Positions 1 to 12,978 of a stretch of 64,000 nt of DNA are shown here, one piece after another (the stretch's first letter is position 1; every line of letters begins with the position of its first letter). Below the pieces are notes generated by a model. It was not told where the DNA came from. It worked only from the letters and a program-made list of their open reading frames with translations, and made no database searches. This DNA is from Fistularia commersonii (Eukaryota; Chordata; Actinopteri; Syngnathiformes; Fistulariidae), in the NCBI GenBank assembly GCA_037954325.1, contig JBBMNZ010000003.1, forward strand, positions 26,799,892-26,863,891, given 5' to 3'. A program made the translations under genes and the position numbers.

Positions 1-1443
1 AGCTGCCTCTATTATCCCCTGGCCTCACTTGGAAGTGGAATGGAGGGTTTGTATCCAATTAGATTTCTGCTTTTTTTTTTTTTTTTTTGCGTCTTCGGTA
101 CCATGTCAATGAAAGCCGCACCGGAGACCCAATCCTGACGTGACAGGAAGGTTTTATCACGGCGGCTTTGTTGTCAATTTCCAGTCAAACGTCGTAGCCA
201 GAATGGAGAAGCGGCTAGAATGGAGAAGTTGTCATGGAGGACATTCCTGCAGTCCCGGCGTGGCCGGCGCAGATCCCTGCTTGAAAGGAAGATGACTCAC
301 GCCTCCCCACCTTCACACTCATGGCGGACGGCAGGGTTTTGTTTCGTGTGACGGCGACGGGGCTTTAGAGGTGTTTCACGGCCGCCTCTCCGGCGTCCGG
401 CTCCTGGCTTCGCCGCCAAGAGCCCCCCGCGCTCAGGTCACCGTGCAACGTCTTAGTTTGTAGGCGGCGCCGTGCAGGCGCTCCCTGAAACCCCCCGCGA
501 CCGACTGGACACGGACGGAGAGCGGCGGCCGACCGTCCGTCGGCTCACCCTCAAAGTCCACCCTTGGAATATTTGCTGTTTCAGCTCGTCCCGGTGGGAG
601 GACGCAGGTCTGAAGAAGGATCGGTTTGGGTTTGTGCGGTTTGTGCTGAACGAACGGCTTTTCTGAGCGCGTTGGAACACAAGCGTGGGGTTTTGTTACT
701 TTTCGTCACGCGGTCGCGGGTCCTCTTCGACCGTCTCTTTGTCGGTGTCCTGCTGAGAACACCTGATACGAGCTCTCCAATCTCCCCTCAGTATTGGTGA
801 TGGCGTTCTCACGGTCGGCTCGTCCACGGCGAGGACCTCCGCATTGTCTTTCCTGCGTCTGTGCGCCCGCTATCGCTACGCCGTCTGTCTTGTGTCCTTT
901 CCGTTTCTGAGACGCCAGTTGGCCCTTTGATGTCACTTCTACATGCCAGTGTTCTGCCGCTTCGTCTGGTTTCCTCCCGAGATCTGCTGGGAATAGAAGA
1001 TCTCCTCGGTGGAGCCGTTCCTCTTCACGTGTAAAAACATTAACAGCCCTTTGAAAAGAGCCTTTCCTTCTGTAATCCCTGATTATTTTCACCCCTCCGT
1101 TTTCAACCCGAGCCTCCACATCTGCGAAGCATTTCCATTTTGTCGTCGATTTTCCCGACGTGCCGAGATTTCTTCCAGGTAGCGCGGCGTAATGTGTCCG
1201 CTACGGTCGCTGAGGAAGTCAGTTGTGTTGGCGCCTCCCCTGCGCCGTGTCCTGCTGCCCCTCCAAGATGCTCTCAGGCTTCCAGGAAGGACCACTGGCT
1301 TCAGCCTGGTCCTCCATGATTCAGACCGTGGGTCCTTCCATTGGCAGCTCTGCAGCGCAGCCTGCAGATCTGCGCTTGTGTTTGGGCTTCCAATGGCTCC
1401 TAAGTTGCATTCGACGTCTCGGGAACTCACGCAAACACACGTA

Positions 1444-1445
<2 letters not shown>

Positions 1446-1482
<37 letters not shown>
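1446..1482. repeat. (AC)n microsatellite
   Basis: Pure dinucleotide run of about 36 bp. Confidence 0.9.
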
Positions 1483-1484
<2 letters not shown>

Positions 1485-3922
1485 CGCCGCAGGTCGGACC
1501 GGCTAAAGCCGAGGCCTGGTCCAGTGGCGGTTTAAGGTCCTGGACCACAGCTCGGAACAGGGCTGAGCAGGAGAGCTGCATGAGCCGGTCCGGTCGGGCA
1601 GCCGCCGGTCCATCTTGGGCTTCGATACACGAGACACGGCCGGACATGAGCAACTTCTCAGCTGTGCGTCTTATCCGCCGTCTGCATTTCCTCCTGCGTC
1701 CGACCAAGAGCTGACGTTCAGCCTTTCCTCCGACGCCCCGCGGTCTGGAGAAGGAGGTTGGCGAGGTCATCAACGTGGCCCGCGGTCCGCGGTAACGGAG
1801 GCCGAAATCCTCACGGCTGCCGCCAAAGGTGGCCCGCAGTCGTCGTCTCTGGGAGGAGCGAAGCCGTCGGTCCGACCCGGCCCGGATGACGACGATGCGT
1901 CAGAGCAATAAAAGTGATGTCCGGCGGCAGCGAGGCCGCGCAGGGCGTCCACACATCTGCCTTCTGTGGCGGCCGGAAGAGACGCCGTGGGAATAATTGA
2001 CGAGTTAACACCTGCTGATTTAGCTGAGCGGCTAATCAGATCAGGTGATAAGTGATGATGGCGGTCGAGACGGACCAGTTCCGTTCTGGCGGTTAAACCC
2101 ATCTGGGTGTTTTGCTGAGCGCGGTGTGCGCTGAGAGCGAGCGGCGAGCCCACGCCGTAACCATAACGAGCGTTTGTTTCACGGCGGCGAGGAAAATATT
2201 TCAAAATACATGTTCTGCATTAAGTTCTTGTGACGGCTTTCAGATTGGTCCCCAACTGGCAGTCGGTCCCGATTTGGAAATCGCAGAGGTTCAACCCAAA
2301 AACCCTGTGGGAAAACGCCAAAATTTGAGAAATCACATGACGGCGTGTCAGATGTTAAGACGCCCGCGAAGCCCTCCGAGCCGCCGCTCCCGCTCACGAC
2401 GCAAACCCAGCTCATCCGTCGCCGTTGTTTTCCGATTCCCGATCGTACGAAGGCGCCGCCGGCCGGCGAATCGGATTTAGCAAAGCGGCCCAACGCGGCG
2501 ACGGTGAAGTTACCCGACGTCTCGGGCGGCGGAAGGTCGCGCCTCCGTCGGAGCCGAACGTCTTTGAGGCGTAAGTCGCTCGCCCGTGGGTCGCCGGCAC
2601 TTCCCCTCCGTTTCTCCGGGCTTCGGCTCTGCAGAAACGTGAGCCTGAATAAATGGTCGCACGCTCGCAGATTATCTTCCCAGGATGTTATTTTATGCAG
2701 GGAGGATGTTTGAAATGCCAGTCACTGACGCACTGCACCCTCCCCCTCCCACACACTCCTTTCTAATGTGCCGTGGAGCGCCGTTGGAAGAGTGCGCCGT
2801 AGTATCGCACGGCTCTGCGGGCCTTGTTTTGAAGAGTGCGCGCGCGAGTGCGCATGCTCCGGCACGCAGTGTGACGGCGCGGTGCGTCGGGGCAACACGT
2901 GAGCGCTGCTCACAGGGCCACTTTATAGAGCCTGATTTACAGCCGGGCTTTTCACACCGTTCTGTTTGTTCCTCTAAACCCTCCCCTCTGTCTTTCTCAG
3001 TCATCTTCCTCTTTATCTCCATTCAGTCGTCTCATATGCAGCTATGCCCCCCCCCCCCGTACTCGGCCGCTATTGTTGTTGTTTTTTTTTGTTTTTTTAA
3101 AAGCGACCCCCCACCTCCAGCTTGGAGGGAGAGATGAGCCATCCGGGGCAGGGAGGGAGGAAGACGGAGCTCTTCGGAGGCATCGACGGAGTAGTGAGAC
3201 CCAGCAGGGGAGCGAGAGGCTAAATATAGAGCTGCTCCGGAGCGGTGATGTCACGGGCCAGAGAGTGCGAGGCTGGGAAGCGGCGTTCACATTTACGGGT
3301 CGATATTCGGCCGCGGTCTGGCTCTTACCTTCTACTCTGACAAGCATGAACAAATAGCTGATACTTTAAAAGCGTCAATGCGGTCAATACCGCCGTCTGT
3401 GCGGACGGAAGGCAGAGGCGGCCGCGGGGCCCCCCGACGCCCCCCGACGCCCCCAGACATGTTTGGGTTTGTCAGTTGGACGGAAGATAAGTAATCAGAT
3501 TTTCACGTCGATGCGACGGGAAGAAATCAAATCCATGTTAACGTCGCCGTCGACTCGACTCCCTCCGCCGCGCCGCGTGTGATTTGAAACGTCCCGTTTC
3601 AAGGAAGGCTCATCCTTTCCATTTCTGTACCAGCACGCCGCCGTCCAAGCCTCTCGGCGGCCGAAAACACAGCCCCGGCCGATGGCGTGAACGTGGTAAA
3701 CCGTCCCGATGGCCGCACACACTCCGTTCTTAATGGGCGGCGAGGAGAGCGAGGAGAGCGAGGAGCGATGGCCCTGTCGGAGGACGCCTTCCTCCTGGAC
3801 AAAAACACGCACCCAAACCCTTCCTTCCTCCGCTCCATCGGCGGAATAACAAGGTGCAGATGCGTGACTGTTGCCAGGGCCTTGTAAAATACATTAAGCA
3901 GCATGTGGCTGAAATTTACACA

Positions 3923-3947
3923 AGTGTGTGTCTGTGTGTGTCTGTGT

Positions 3948-3979
<32 letters not shown>
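3923..3979. repeat. (GT)n microsatellite with TCTG interruptions
   Basis: GTGTGTCT units pass into a pure TG run. Confidence 0.9.
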
Positions 3980-4907
3980 TCGCCGGTTGTAGTACTCTCA
4001 CTCGGGCAGGGTGCTGTTCTAAATTGGACGCAGCCTTGTTCTGGTGGTGCCGCGGCCAGGTCAGGACCAGAGCCGCTTCCACTGAAGTGCGGCAGCCGCA
4101 GCACGGCAGCTCGTGCCGTTCCTTATCGATCGGCGGGCTTGATGGATTCTCTAGCACAGAAGGTTGACCGGTCCGCTTGGCGCTGTCTTACATCATTTGC
4201 ATGGACTCTTGTTCAGGATAAGAAGCCCGAGATCCCTCCGCTCAGTCCCTCCGGGGTGTTTGAATTACATTTTTTATAAAAAAGGAAGAAAATTCCCCCA
4301 CGTTCGATGGTCACTGGCTCCGCCCACGAAGCTACTCGCCCGGTTTGGCCGAGGAAGCTAAAGGTGGCTTCCGTCACGCTCCCCGGCCCTGTCAATCATC
4401 CGGCGGCGGCAGACTCCTTCGCGGGGCCGCGAGTGTCCGGGTGGGGAAATGATGCCTCGTCTTGTTTTTCCGAAACGCAAAGCGAAACCTTCTCGAGATG
4501 CCGCGGAAGGTGTCAAGAGGTTCGGGAGCGGTGCGGCGCGGTATTCTCAGACAGAGTTTTCGGTTGCCCTCGGTCTGCGTGGTGGCAGCGTTAATGGATA
4601 AATAATTAGTAGAAATAGATGAGCTGGTGGCCTCCACAGACCGGTGGACTACCAGAGGACACCCACCCGGGAGGTAACGCCGCGGCCCGGCCTTCACAAC
4701 CCCGCTTTCCCCGATCCTTGGTGCTCGGACGTCGCGGTGCACGAAGCCGCCCGGGCGGCGAGCCGTCCTCGTCCGTGACGACCCAAGACGAGCTTTCCTT
4801 CTCGGCGCCCGCCGTGCGTTTGGCCTCCGGTAACGTAAGCCCGGTGTTTCAGCGCACCTCCGTGCATCGGCATGCACGGATCCCTCGCGTGATCCGATGT
4901 GCTGGAG

Positions 4908-4920
4908 GTTGCTAGGCAAC
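4908..4920. promoter_or_regulatory. RFX X-box, perfect palindrome
   Basis: GTTGCTAGGCAAC, two GTTGC half-sites in inverted orientation, the classic RFX dimer site. The same 13-mer occurs at 19855. Binding is inferred. Confidence 0.5.
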
Positions 4921-6420
4921 ATGCTGTAGAAATCTCAGTCAAAGTCTTTGATTTTAGCTCAAAGACGGTGAGCGGAGCGAGCCGAGGAGGAGGAGGGAGC
5001 GGCAACGAGCCTCTTTGAGCGCTCGACTTAGATCGGCCGGAAACATCCGGCGGTGTGAAATCTGAAATCTCTGAACCCCGGTCATTTCCGGAGAAGGGAA
5101 CATCCCATAGAACCGAATAGAAGCCGTACTGTCATCGTGCAACCAAATCTGAGTGCATCTCAAGACTCACCCGGAACCCCGGACGACCAAAGACCTCGGC
5201 TGTTGGCTTTCTCCGTTTTCTGACGTGTCAGAGGAAGTGATGGCTCACACCCGATAGCCACCTTCCTCTGGAAAAACATGAACTAGTGTCGTGAAGATCG
5301 GAGGGGACGCGCACCTGCCAGATGTTTCATCAATAACACCGGATCTCCTGGATCTCCTGTGTGAGCGGCGTGTCTCTGCAGCAGAACGTGTCTCGCTCCC
5401 GTTCTCCGGCTGAAGCTGCAGCCTGATGTTTGCAAAGGCAGGAAGAGAGGGTGAGGTTAGCAGGCAGAGACTCCAGAAGGCTGCAGTGAGTCTGCGGAGC
5501 AGCGTCCTGTCGGAGAAGCTCCTCCGGTCGTGCCGTCTGCTTTTCCACCCCGTGAACGGCGACGTCCGTAAGCTCACGTCGTCCGTTAAGCCATTAGCAG
5601 TTAGCTTAGCCCGCTCGTCCGTCAGCGACACGATCCCCGCCCTCCCATTGGCTGGCAGTGGTCAGACTCTGATCGCGGTTGTCGGGGTTTTTTCTACTCC
5701 GGCTTTTGTCGTTCCCTGGTTTGTTCCTCCCCGGTTTCTCCTTCTGCGGCGGAGCTCTGCAGTCCGAGCCCCGGGTCAGGAGGCCGGTGCGACCCCGGTA
5801 CTTCGTACGTACGTAAACGCGGTGATGAGCAGGGAAGCTAAGGGTCGGCCGTACCTCCGCCGCTCCGACACCAGCAGAACCGTGGGTTCCGGTGACCCTG
5901 ATGGACCTGGGCTTTGGAACGTGGATCGGGAGCGAGTTCATCTCATCCCGGGGACAGCGTTTGCCCGCTGCCACGTTCCTTTAGGGCGGCGCCCTCCTCC
6001 GACGGCGCCGAGCGAGCCCCGCGGCCAGACCTCGTCGGGGCGGTGACGGCGGTCTTTTTTTTTTATTTCCTATTTTTGTGCGAAGGTGCTTGGGGTCGTG
6101 CTCCTCTGCAGATAGAACGTGATGGCAGCAGTAATTTGACTTATCCTGCGCTAATCCCCGCTCAGAATAAATGCACTCATGCAGAACGGTAACAATCTCC
6201 TCTGCCATCTCATATCAAGTTGTTTCCAGTCAGCCGGACCGTCTCGCAGCGCCGGCGCTCTCCTTCCCCTCCTGGGCTGCGTGATGATGAACACGGGTAT
6301 AATTTGTAGCCTGACACTCGATACTCCAAACCATTACACTCTAATCCTTTTCACAACATGAACGCTGCTCAGATCCACTCTGTCCTAGCGACTGTTACCA
6401 CTGTAGGAACAACATCACAC

Positions 6421-6460
<40 letters not shown>
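6421..6460. repeat. (GT)n microsatellite
   Basis: About 20 units followed by a G-rich stretch. Confidence 0.9.
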
Positions 6461-6464
<4 letters not shown>

Positions 6465-7741
6465 GGGGGGGAGGGGGTTCCTGGGTTTCATTTAATAGCA
6501 GAAAAAAAACCAAGAGAAAAATGAGAATCTGTTACAGGCCGGGGAGACGGCTGCTGGAGGGGGTGTGGAATCTGGACCGTTTCAAGTAAACACAAAGTTG
6601 TGGAGCGCCGAGCCGGGATGAAGGCGAGCGGCGGCGCAGAGGCAGCGTGTAGGCTGGTGGACGCGCTCGCACCCGGGCTGGAATGAAAAGCCTTTGTGTT
6701 CTTAATAAGAGCGCTGGCAGCGCTCCAGCAGATCTGGCTAGTGTAGGATTAGGCTCGGACAATCAGGACCGCGGGATCAAAACAAGGGGCAGGAACACCG
6801 GGGTCATTCTGCTTGCTAGGATACCATCTGCCCCGCTCGCTCGCTCGCTCGCCTGCCTGCCTGCCTGCCGCAGTCAGGGGGAGGGGAGGCGGGTGGGGGA
6901 GGGGCGGCGCAGAGCTCCACAGGCAACGAGCCGCCCGGGTCTGCACCGCCGGACCCGCCGCGGCACACGGAAACCCGGGCGCCGGGGCCGACCGGCCAGA
7001 ACAACGCCGCCGTCCCCGACCTCCTTTGTGCCGAGATGCGTTGGTTCGGTTTTCACCTCCTGCCGTTGGTCTCCCGTAAGCAGACTCTTCTACGAGCGCT
7101 CGGAGAGCCGGGTCTTTGGAGCGGCGATGCGACCGTACGCGCCGTTTCCCGCCCCGACCCGCCGCGGCGTCTCAACGCGGTCTCATTCTGACCGTACGAG
7201 CCGTCAATCGCCCGCATGTGTTACCCTCCCTGTACGCCGCGCAGGGACCCAGGCTCCGCCCCCTCGCCTACCGTCGGCGTGATGGTCGTTAGAATACGAC
7301 CCGCAGATGTGTAGGAGTCGGACCTGATGGGAGGAGAGTGTTTCCTCGGCGCGGCGGCGTCCACAGCGGGCTCATTTACTGAAAGTGCAGCTTTAGAATA
7401 GCAGCTGTTTATTGTGTTGTTGAGTTGTAATTAGTGTTTACTGGAGTCACTTCCTATTCCTGGAGTCGCCGTAAAAACCCCGTGCTTCCCGGTGAGCGGC
7501 CGCCGGCTCTCCTGCCCCACTCCCACGGAGATGCCACGGCAGATCCGCCACCACGGCGCTCCCTGTGGGGACGTTGTCAGGAAGTTGTGTCCCGATCTTT
7601 CGGAGAAGGAACCGATCGGTGGAGATCCTCTGCCTTCGTTCCAATTCGGTGACCGTTTTTACTACATACTTAAGGTTCTCAAGCCTTTCCCAGCCTTTGC
7701 CTCCTCTCTGTTCTCAAACAAATGTCCTGCCGCCCCATGTC

Positions 7742-7742
<1 letters not shown>

Positions 7743-7801
<59 letters not shown>
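7743..7801. repeat. (AC)29 microsatellite, left arm of an inverted pair
   Basis: Pure run. The complementary (GT)28 lies 128 bp downstream. Confidence 0.95.
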
Positions 7802-7803
<2 letters not shown>

Positions 7804-7928
7804 GAGTCCAGAGGAGGGGTGGCAGTCACATTGGTTCGTCCCCTCCCTTTGTGTTTGTATGGAATGGAAGTGTCTGCCAGCATTGGGCTGTGCTTGGCCT
7901 GCAGTGCTATGGGGGGAGGGGCGAGGTT

Positions 7929-7929
<1 letters not shown>

Positions 7930-7986
<57 letters not shown>
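7930..7986. repeat. (GT)28 microsatellite, right arm of an inverted pair
   Basis: Pure run followed closely by a G17-type homopolymer near 7991-8007. Confidence 0.95.
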
Positions 7987-7988
<2 letters not shown>

Positions 7989-8708
7989 ATGGGGGGGGGG
8001 GGGGGGTCTCTGCATGGCTCCTAGCCTCCAAGTGAACTCCTGGTAGGTCTTGCAGTCGGCTCAGCCTGGTGTGCTTACATGGGATGACAGCAGGCGAGGT
8101 CTTGGGCTGTTTCGGTGCCTTGGAGTTCATTTGTATCTGACAAATGTACCTCCAGTGAAGGCCTGGATCCTTCAGGAGGCCGGCAGAGATGGGGGGTCGG
8201 TGGAGAGTCCGGAGGGGCGGGGGGACGGCGGGCGGCGGCTGAAGTGGAGAAGGTCGCGCTGATGTCATGTGAAATCCTAGCCCGGCTCTGAAAGGCCGGC
8301 CCGCACTCGGTGCACCTCGTTTGTGTGCATTAGCACCGAGGGCCGGCCTGCTGGCTCGCATCAATTATTCACCAGGCCTCTCCTGCTGCCGCCCCTCCCC
8401 CCCCGGCCCTCCTCTGGCCTGCCTCTCCTCCTCAGCCCCGTCTTCCTCCCCCCGTGTCACAAACGCCACACCCTCCGTCACCATCGCACACACACACACA
8501 CATCGGCGCCATTGAGATGAGCTTCTACCAGAAGCTTTCCCCCGCCGGGCTCGCACCGGGCCTAGAACCAGGACCGGGACCGGGATCTGGCTCGGACTCC
8601 AGCTCAAATATTCAAATAATTCACTCGACTTTATCAAACATGTTTGCTACGTCGCCTGAGCTCTGAGTGAGAAAGACTTCACAATGGTGGGGTCCCGATC
8701 CAACGGGC

Positions 8709-8739
<31 letters not shown>

Positions 8740-10232
8740 GATGGATGACGTCGTTGTTTTGGTTGCGGCCGTCCTCTGCTGGATGCCATTCTAGCAGCTC
8801 ATTGGCAGAGCTCCCACAGCCACATTAACTGGTGATGCAGCACAAAAGGGCCAGTGCGGGGGGGGAGGGGGGGAGGGGTGTATTTCTGCCTCTTGTCATT
8901 TCAAAATTAGGTTTTTCTGTAATTTTGTTATTTTGATTTTATCTTCCCTCCGTATAATAGCGTCTTGCTTGACGTGCAGTTTTCTTTTCCAAGCTAGTTA
9001 TTGTCGTGGCTCTGCGGGGCGTTGGATTTCCGGGGGGTCCTCGGTTCGGTTCCCGAGCTCAAGGTGTTGCCGAGGCGACCCCGAGCCTCCGACGGCGCCC
9101 CGACGCCGTGCGGCATCTGCACCCCATTGGTCCGTCAACACGTTCAACACCAACCAAAAAAAAGATGCACATCTCCACGATGCCGCCAACACGGGGGAGC
9201 AGAAGTGGGTTCCTCTCTCCTGACTGGAGTGTGTTTACTGGAAGGGCTGGACCAGCTGCTCGCTCTGCAGCTGGAGGTAGGACTTTCCAATGTCAGCGTG
9301 GACACGGTGGAATCCTCCCTGGACGGAGGAGGAGGAGGAGGGTCTGGAGCCGAGCGCGGATCCGGCCCTCGCTCCCGATGCTGGGAAGGCTTCGCTCGGC
9401 CTCCGCCTTTGTTTACATTCAACTCCAAAGTGCAGCGCTCGACCCCCCCCCCCCCCCTCCGCAGAAGAGGAGGAGGAGGAAGAGGAGGAGGAGGTCCAGA
9501 GGAAGAGCCCGGCCTTCGGAGAGGTTTTGGCCGGCGTGTCCTGAAGTGCGGGCGTGAAGGGAAGCGGCCGTAACAACATCCATTGTGTTATTTCACTCCC
9601 TCCATCCTGCCTTCTCATCTTCTCCTCCTTCTCCTCCCCATGTTGTCCCCCCTCCTTTCCTCTCCATGCCTCCCAGGGAGAAGGTGCAGGCAGAGCCAAG
9701 TAAACACTTTGATATGCGGAAGGCCCCCCCCGCAACCCCCCAGCCTATGTAGGTCATCATGACTCACTCCTTTATGCTTCAAAAGCTGGAGCCCTGCTCG
9801 CTCTCTATCTTGAGCCCTCTCACGTTCAGCGTTGTCTAAGAGGAGTGTGTTTGACAGTGTGTGTGTGTGTTTTTTGAGGGGGGGGGTTCTGATGGCTGCA
9901 GGGTTAAAATCCCTCTCCTGCTCACTTGTAATGAAAGGGTTTTTGAAACCTTTCGTACCCCCCCCCTCCCGTTTTGGCGGCCGTGCAGCTCACCTGTGTG
10001 GTCGAAAGCTTCCCCTGGTCTGCCTGGAAGCCTCTGACCCACATGCTGGATCCATCAGCGGCAGGTTTGCTGCTGCTCAGAGAGCACAATCTCCAGACCC
10101 GGTTCCAGATCCCAGCCGGGGATCCGGCTTCTCTTTCAGAGAATCTGTGTTTCCCTATAAATATGTCTCGGCTTTGAGTTCACGGGGTGTTTGGGTAACA
10201 TGTTCTCCCCGAGTGCCATTTTGGATCAACGT

Positions 10233-10270
<38 letters not shown>

Positions 10271-10403
10271 CACCTATCACATGACTGTGTGGTTCAGATA
10301 GAGGCCAGCGAGCGACGTGTGTGTGTGACGGTCCTTAATGTCTGCCGAGTCGCTGGGACCCGGTGGCGCTTGGACTCCGGGTTCCTGCCAGGGGTCTCCT
10401 GCT

Positions 10404-10462
10404 GCTAATGCTACTGCTGCTAATGCTAATGCTAATACTGCTGCTGCTAATGCTGCTTCTTC
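10404..10462. repeat. (GCTAAT/CTGCTG)n compound repeat
   Basis: Alternating GCTAAT and CTG units. Confidence 0.75.
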
Positions 10463-12931
10463 TGCTGCCGGATGCTCGTCAGTGCTGCAGTCACAGAGAG
10501 GCCCATCTCCACACAAGGCCCAGGATCTGCATATGAATGCCGCCTTCTGCTTCTCACCTCCTCTTCTGATGGACCCGCCCCCGGCTCCTGTTCAACACCG
10601 GGCCTTTTAGCGTCCGTCAGAGACGGCGCGTCTTTGGGTTTCGTGTGTATTTTATGTAAAGATGCGGAGGAGTGTGTTTGCCCGCCAGGGTGAAGGACGC
10701 CGTGAAGCTTCGGCTTCTTTGAGGTGTTTGGTGGTGAAACGCGGGCTGCGGAGGCCGGGGGAGGCCGGGGGAGGCCGGGGGAGGGGGTCCGCTCACAGCC
10801 CTGACCTACATCGAACCTTTAGCATGTCACATGTGTCCTTTTGTCCTCGTCTCTCGAGGGCCGCTTTCATTTTTACCAGAGCTTGGATTCGGACAAAAGA
10901 GAGCGCCGGGACTTTTTGATGAGTCACTCAACTGAACGAAAAGATGGAGGAGTGGAAAGAAATAATACAATGCCCCGTAGCCCCTCCCCCGCCGCCACCC
11001 CGTGCTCTCGAAATATCCACGATTACATCACTTAAGCGCGGGGCTGACAGTTGGGTGTGTGTATATGTGCACGGGCCGTATGGCGGCGACCGTTAAACGC
11101 AACATTATGCCGTCACGCCGGGAGACGAGCCGGGCCGCACAATGGCCCTGTAGGTCGGGGCGCCCGGGGGGGGCCGTCGGGCGGACGAGGACGGGGGTCG
11201 GGTGCGCCGCGGTAAAATGAAAGCTTTGTCGGGGGAACCTGAGAAGGACGGGTTTCGGGGGCTCCGCGTATCATCTGACCTCCTTCCCCGGCCTCAATGC
11301 CCCCCTTGTCTCTCCGGCCGCTCCTCCGTCGGATATCGGCCCGACCGCACCGCCGTCCCCGCCTCCTCTCCCGGCAGCGCCGGCCGGTGCGTGGAAGCCG
11401 CGGATGTGTCTAATTGCTGCGACAGGGAGACCAGAAAATTGTGTTTTCAGTCGTTCCCCTCCCCCAGAGGGTTTCATCATGACGTTTTTGTTGTGTGTAG
11501 TTCTCTCCTCCCGCTCAGCTCCAGGGCAGCTTTTAAGAGCGAACAAATTCACTGGGCCATCAACAGGAAATTCCAGCCTGGGAGTGCGGGGGAAGAGGAA
11601 GGCCGCGATAAAGACGAGGAAGATGAGAGCTGGTTTGACAGATTTAACACAGAGCTCCTTCGGTCCACGCGGCCCGCCGAAGCTCTGCGTCATAATGCCC
11701 GTGCACGTGTGAGGCGTGTACGTGGAGCGCGTCGCTGCCGTCCAAGCTGTCGATGCGCGTTGACGCGCCGCGGCCAGAGGCCCCGCGGCCTCCCGTGTGG
11801 TCGGTCACATGACCTGACCAGTGTCCTGACCTGGTTCCCGGCAGAGGAACCACCTCTTCGCGGAGGTTCTTTCACTCACGGTCATCGAGCCGAGAGCCGG
11901 TAATCGGTCTCGTTAGCAGCTAGGGGTTCGCCGCCTTGCTCCGCAGCGCTTTAGCGAGCGAGGAGGAACGTCCGGCCCTTCCGCCCCCCCAGGTCACTGC
12001 GATTGGATTTTTCTCTCGGACATTAAATGTGAGGTTTCCTGATCCCGATCTATAAAAAGCCCGGACGGGATCTGGGTCACCGCCGCAGCGGGACCACAAA
12101 GACGGGCTGCGTGCTAACAGCTAGCCGTGAGTCGACCGCGGCAAATGTCGACCCGTCACCGACTCCTGCTCGCGGGGGACGGGAAGCTGCGCGTGTCCAC
12201 GTGGAAGAACTGGCCTCGTCGGGACGCCCTCCTGTCCGCCGCAGGTGTGTGACGCCAGCACCCCCCGACGCAGCCGGTGGACCGGGCCTCGGGTCCGTCT
12301 CTCTGGAGGGGGGGGGGGGTCGTGTCATCCACATTCGGGCCCGGCAAGATTTTTGGGTCGAGAGTAGATTTTCCACGGGAAGCTCCAGCAGCCTGTTGGT
12401 GAACGTCACTGGAAGTTTACCGCAGGTTTATTTACGTCCTCCTGAACGCAGTCCCGCAAGTCACCTCGTAAATAACGCTGCAATTAACTGGGCGTTAAAC
12501 GTGAGCCCGCGTGTCCTGCTTCGTCCTCTTGGAGCTGTTTACATTCCGCGATGGGCGCTTTTCCCGGTCGACGGCGAGGCTGTGAGCTAGCTCAGGCCCG
12601 GGTCATCAGTCACCACGCGGCCCGGCACCTCCGCACCAGCGCCGCCCGAGAGGCGGAGGCGTTGGCGGCGCCGCAGACGGGCAGGAGCTTCGCTCTGAAA
12701 TGAATGCTATGTCGTCTAAGAACACTTCTTCTTCACCGGAGACTCGGGACACGTGGCTGAAGATGCTTCTGCGTCTTCATAAAGTCCTCCCAGCAGAGTT
12801 TCCACACATTCCTGCTAGCTTTGCAGACAGTGTCGGCCTTCCCCGAGACGGAAGTCTCCGTCTGGAATCGGCCTCCGTCCCTCTCACGGGCGGAGTGTCG
12901 GAGTGTGTCGGTAGATGTTCCTGTCTGACCC

Positions 12932-12978
<47 letters not shown>

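Noticed and set aside
6530..7290. ankrd11 CpG-island promoter and first exon
   Set aside because: GC-rich with GCTC repeats, but no supported transcription start or donor. Much of the window is equally GC-rich, so it was not called.
7492..8364. Open frames with His-Thr or Cys-Val runs here and at dozens of other sites
   Set aside because: These are translations of CA/GT dinucleotide repeats.
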